From contig NZ_AXWW01000032.1 of NCBI RefSeq assembly GCF_000482865.1, forward strand, positions 30,387 through 94,386: a DNA stretch of 64,000 bases. Reading direction: 5' to 3'. Shown piece by piece: positions 61,246 to 64,000 of this stretch (positions are counted from its first letter, which is position 1; every line of letters starts with the position of its first letter). The DNA is from Actinokineospora inagensis DSM 44258 (GTDB lineage Bacteria > Actinomycetota > Actinomycetes > Mycobacteriales > Pseudonocardiaceae). The notes below the pieces were generated by a model that saw nothing but the letters and a program-made list of their open reading frames with translations, did no database searches and was not told the origin of the DNA. The translations under genes and the position numbers were made by a program.

Positions 61246-61725
61246 ATGAGCAGACAGGACTGGAACGCGGTGGCCAGGACCATCAACCGCCGCATGGAGT
61301 TCCTCGACATCAGCCAAACCCAACTCGTCGACCGCTCCCGAGTGTCCAAGCTCGTCATCCGCGAACTCCAGCACAACCTCGTCCAACGCCTCCGAAGCCC
61401 ACGCACCCTCGAAGCCGTGTCCACCGCCCTCGGCCTCGCCCCCACCCACCTCGACGCCGTCCTCCACGGCAGGCAACCCCCACCCATCCCATCGAGCACA
61501 CGCGCGCCCACGCCTGCACCCGCCTACACACCACTCACCCTGCGCGACCTCCGGAACCTCAATCTCGACAGCCGTGGCATCCGCCACCTGCAACGCCGAC
61601 TCGAAGAATGGATCGACAACCTCCAAGACCTCGGCGACCTCCTCGCCGACGCCGAACGCCTGCTCGGCATCACCCCCGACAGGCCAACAACCACCAGTAA
61701 CACCATGACCAAGATCCACCCCTGA
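61246..61725 (+). CDS. XRE-family helix-turn-helix protein
   Basis: 159 residues from ATG 61246. HTH: VARTINRRMEFLDISQTQL, SRVSKLVIRELQ and EAVSTALGLAPTHLDAVLHG. After a Pro/Thr-rich linker, a helical tail IDNLQDLGDLLADAERLLGI. A fragment of a related gene's tail (NLADLLTEAESQLGITPG) lies at about 63560-63640. No operator was identified. Confidence 0.8.
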   Translation: MSRQDWNAVARTINRRMEFLDISQTQLVDRSRVSKLVIRELQHNLVQRLRSPRTLEAVSTALGLAPTHLDAVLHGRQPPPIPSSTRAPTPAPAYTPLTLRDLRNLNLDSRGIRHLQRRLEEWIDNLQDLGDLLADAERLLGITPDRPTTTSNTMTKIHP

Positions 61726-61959
61726 TCGCCAACCAACTAGTCCAACGCCTCCGAGCCACCATGTCCGCTCAACCACCACAAGCACACCCGGACGTCACCA
61801 ACTACAACGAACAGCGCGCGAAAATGTTGACCGGCACCGAAGCGCTCACCTGGCTCCACCAGATCGTCGCCGCCGCTCTCACCGAACCGACGGCACAACA
61901 CACGAGGCCCCTGCTCAACCCAACCGATATCAACGCACCCATCACGAAAGGCTTTCATC

Positions 61960-62169
61960 ATGCTCAACCCCCATGTCGACGTCTACGCCGACATCAACAC
62001 CACCGGCGACTGCACCCACGAACTGGTCAGCACCGAGACCGCCACCCTGGTCTTCGACGGCTCCCTCCATCTCACCTTCACCCGCGACGGCCTCCACCGC
62101 CTCATCACCGAGGCCGGCGAGGCCGCCGCCAAGCTCGACGCCACCCGCACCCCCGCCCCAGCGGTCTGA
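61960..62169 (+). CDS. Tiny hypothetical protein, family A copy 1
   Basis: 69 residues from ATG 61960. Reads MLNPHVDVYADINTTGDCTH, then LVFDGSLHLTFTRDGLHRL ITEAGEAAAKLDA, a short beta-rich start and a helix. It is paralogous to the protein at 62273 (shared P-x-[VI]-D-V and LRRFIT/LHRLIT...LDE/LDA patterns). The preceding 61726-61959 contains a fragment repeating a piece of the XRE gene (GTCCAACGCCTCCGA) and no clear gene. Confidence 0.55.
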   Translation: MLNPHVDVYADINTTGDCTHELVSTETATLVFDGSLHLTFTRDGLHRLITEAGEAAAKLDATRTPAPAV

Positions 62170-62272
62170 CCCGTCTCGTCCCGACAACACGACGCCACCC
62201 CTGGCTGATCAGGCCACAACACTGGCCTGATCAGCAGGGCCTCGGCACTCCACCGAGAGACTGGGGCTATCT

Positions 62273-62521
62273 ATGCGACGCCCGAACATCGACGTCCAGG
62301 TCATCGTCGGCGCCGGGTGCGGCATGGCCTACAAGATCACCAACATCGACGACGTCGAATGCACCTTCGGTGCAACCGCGGACGAAGTCACCCTCACCAT
62401 CGAAGGCGGCAGCCTCCGCCGCTTCATCACCATGGCCCACAAGGCCCTCACCGAACTCGACGAAGCCCAAGCCACCCACGCCAACAACAAACTCGACAAG
62501 CCAACCAACCGCACAACCTGA
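62273..62521 (+). CDS. Tiny hypothetical protein, family A copy 2
   Basis: 82 residues from ATG 62273. Reads MRRPNIDVQVIVGAGCGMAY, then VTLTIEGGSLRRFITMAHKA and LTELDEAQA. Diverged paralog of 61960-62169. Spacing and strand suggest co-transcription. Function not recognised. Confidence 0.55.
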   Translation: MRRPNIDVQVIVGAGCGMAYKITNIDDVECTFGATADEVTLTIEGGSLRRFITMAHKALTELDEAQATHANNKLDKPTNRTT

Positions 62522-63916
62522 CAACGACTCCCGCGTCGTGTGACCGTTAGAGCCCCCGGAATTACCACGGAATTCCGGAACCGTCACACACGAACGCGGC
62601 ACCACATGGCCGGTCGGGGTGAACCACCGCACCCCGACCGGCCCCACGCACTCGGCTACCACGACTCCTCAGAGTGCGAGCGCAGGTTCAACTTCTCGCA
62701 GGGTGCTCAGCACCGTTCGGCCACACCAGTTCGCCACGAAGGCTTCGCGGCGCTTCAGATCGGTTGTGTCGCGGATGTTCAACTGCGGCAGGTCCTTCTC
62801 GGCCAGCCAGGTCAATACCGGTTGGGAGTGGTCGCGCCGATTGGCACCTCTTCGTCGGATGCTTGTGGCGCTTGGGCTGCGCGGCGGGGGTGGTGCGGCA
62901 GGACTCGGTGTCGTTCCCGTCCGACGTGCGGTCGGTCGCGAAGACGGGGCGGGCGCCGTGGCGCGACACCCGACGCGGAGGATAAAGACGAAGTCGCCGT
63001 CGCGAGTGCGTTGGCGGACAAGGGGACCGAGCACCTGCTCGACGAGGCCGCGGAGGTGATCAGGGACAACACCCTGGCCGTCGTCTCCTACAGCCCGCAC
63101 GAGATCTCCGATCAACTCCGACCCACGGCCCAGCGGCCGCCGATGGCCGGTAGGTACTACCTCGGGAGACCGGCGGTCGTGGACCTGGTTCCCCCGGGCG
63201 GGGCGGGAGCAGATCGCGCACTTGATCACCCTGTCCAGACGGTCGGGGATCGAGATCGTCATCGTCGACCCGCATCGGCACACCGTCCCGTTCCACCTGC
63301 TCCACCTCACCACCGGCCGCAACGTGGTCCGGATCGACATCAACGACTCCGCCCTCTACCTGGAGCACCCCGACGACATCACCCGGTTCGAGCAACTCGC
63401 CAACACCATCCACCCCCACGGCCGGCGACGACAGCACCCTCACCACCCCCCTGTCCACGACCGACCGCCTGGCAGGAATCAGGTGAGTCCGACCGCCACC
63501 CGCGATACCGATGTCGCCGCACTCGGCAACGAAGCACGACCCACGCTGCCTCGAACTCTATGCCGACAACCTCGCCGACCTCCTCACGGAAGCCGAAAGC
63601 CAGCTCGGCATCACCCCCGGCACACCACAACCATCAGAACCACCACAGCCCTGACCACACCGTCGTGCTGATCGAAACCCAACCAGCCCACCGCATCCCC
63701 GCCCCCCTCGGCACCACACCGAGACAACCACCACAGACACACCCGACCCACGACCACAGCCAACGACCACCGAGACTCCACACCATCCCGATACCCAACA
63801 AACTCCCACTCAAGCACCCGCCGGTTTCCCACCACTGAACTCCCTTCGAGGTTCACGGTGCACACACTCATCCGCGCGTGGACGAGTACGCACTCGGCCG
63901 CGAGGCTAGTGGTGTG
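62522..63916. other. Degraded region with several gene remnants
   Basis: No intact gene is supported. Minus 62669-62860 ends a coherent tail (VLTWLAEKDLPQLNIRDTTD, VANWCGRTVLSTLREVEPAL). Plus 63222-63430 reads LITLSRRSGIEIVIVDPHRH and VRIDINDSALYLEHPDDITR, reminiscent of the DUF5753 ligand domain that follows XRE domains. Plus 63560-63646 repeats the tail of the XRE protein at 61246. These look like leftovers of one or more XRE-type loci. Confidence 0.45.
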
Positions 63917-64000
63917 TCACGCAACCTTGGTGGGGTAATGGGTCCAGGTTCGGATGGGTGAGTCGATGGCGAATCCGGTCTTGGGCTGGGAGTGGGTGTT
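63917..64000 (-). CDS. Partial ORF at the window edge, possible IS end
   Basis: The last 28 codons on the minus strand read to TGA at 63917, ending TWTHYPTKVA. The adjacent CTAGTGGTGTGTCACGC could be an IS terminal repeat. The protein is cut by the window end and is not identifiable. Confidence 0.3.
   Translation of the reverse strand, partial: NTHSQPKTGFAIDSPIRTWTHYPTKVA

Noticed and set aside
1..64000. CRISPR arrays, tRNA or rRNA genes
   Set aside because: No regularly spaced direct repeats with spacers and no recognisable tRNA/rRNA segments were seen by eye; tRNAscan-SE and a CRISPR finder would settle it.

Overview
The window is a high-GC, gene-dense stretch of an actinomycete chromosome. 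Gene families, the many GTG/TTG starts and 1-4 nt stop/start overlaps, and the mobile elements point to Pseudonocardiales (Actinokineospora/Lentzea/Saccharothrix-like relatives), but the genus cannot be fixed from sequence alone. No rRNA, tRNA or CRISPR array was seen.

Layout. (1) 1-15700 is an accessory, defence-like zone. Two HTH-STAND ATPase genes share the same N-terminal domain (one is frameshifted). With them are an AfsR-like NB-ARC/TPR protein and an E1-like (ThiF) enzyme translationally coupled to a 56-aa ORF. The block is bracketed on both sides by decayed integrase-type transposase ends. It is followed by truncated genes (TOPRIM/JetD-like, a small conserved protein, rhodanese) and an intact IS630. 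(2) 15800-28900 looks like ordinary metabolism: a metK / PfkB kinase / MFS operon, a SnoaL-like protein with a quinone oxidoreductase, an ImmA/IrrE-like protease with an MAB_1171c-type membrane protein, a PaoABC-type molybdenum aldehyde oxidoreductase, and an MFS/MarR pair. (3) 28950-34722 is a tight seven-gene operon (AMP-ligase, SDR, ACP, AvrD family, P-loop kinase, HAD-LuxR fusion, methyltransferase), divergent from a small XRE regulator. It is a candidate pathway for a syringolide/butenolide-like signal. (4) 35367-37983 is an IS3 element split by an IS30, abutting a P-loop gene cut just after its Walker A motif. (5) 38586-41237 is an ECF sigma factor coupled to an unusual subtilase.

(6) The most striking feature is at 42886-51704. 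An ~8.8 kb element with two consecutive tyrosine recombinases sits precisely inside the GxGD active-site motif of a resident A24 prepilin peptidase gene, whose 3' part resumes in frame at 51701. The element carries its own complete A24 prepilin peptidase, plus DUF6292, J-domain, Hsp20, an HSP18-type regulator (apparent CTG start, divergent palindromic operators), a MerR protein and a ~630-bp hairpin-rich non-coding stretch that may be a large structured RNA.

(7) 52249-64000 holds a secreted NucA/NucB-type nuclease, a decayed NUDIX gene, an MBL-fold/XRE pair, and a radical SAM / DnaQ exonuclease / NadR-like kinase / small Cys protein operon with a decayed partial duplicate beside it. An XRE gene, two paralogous tiny proteins and a degraded tail complete the window.
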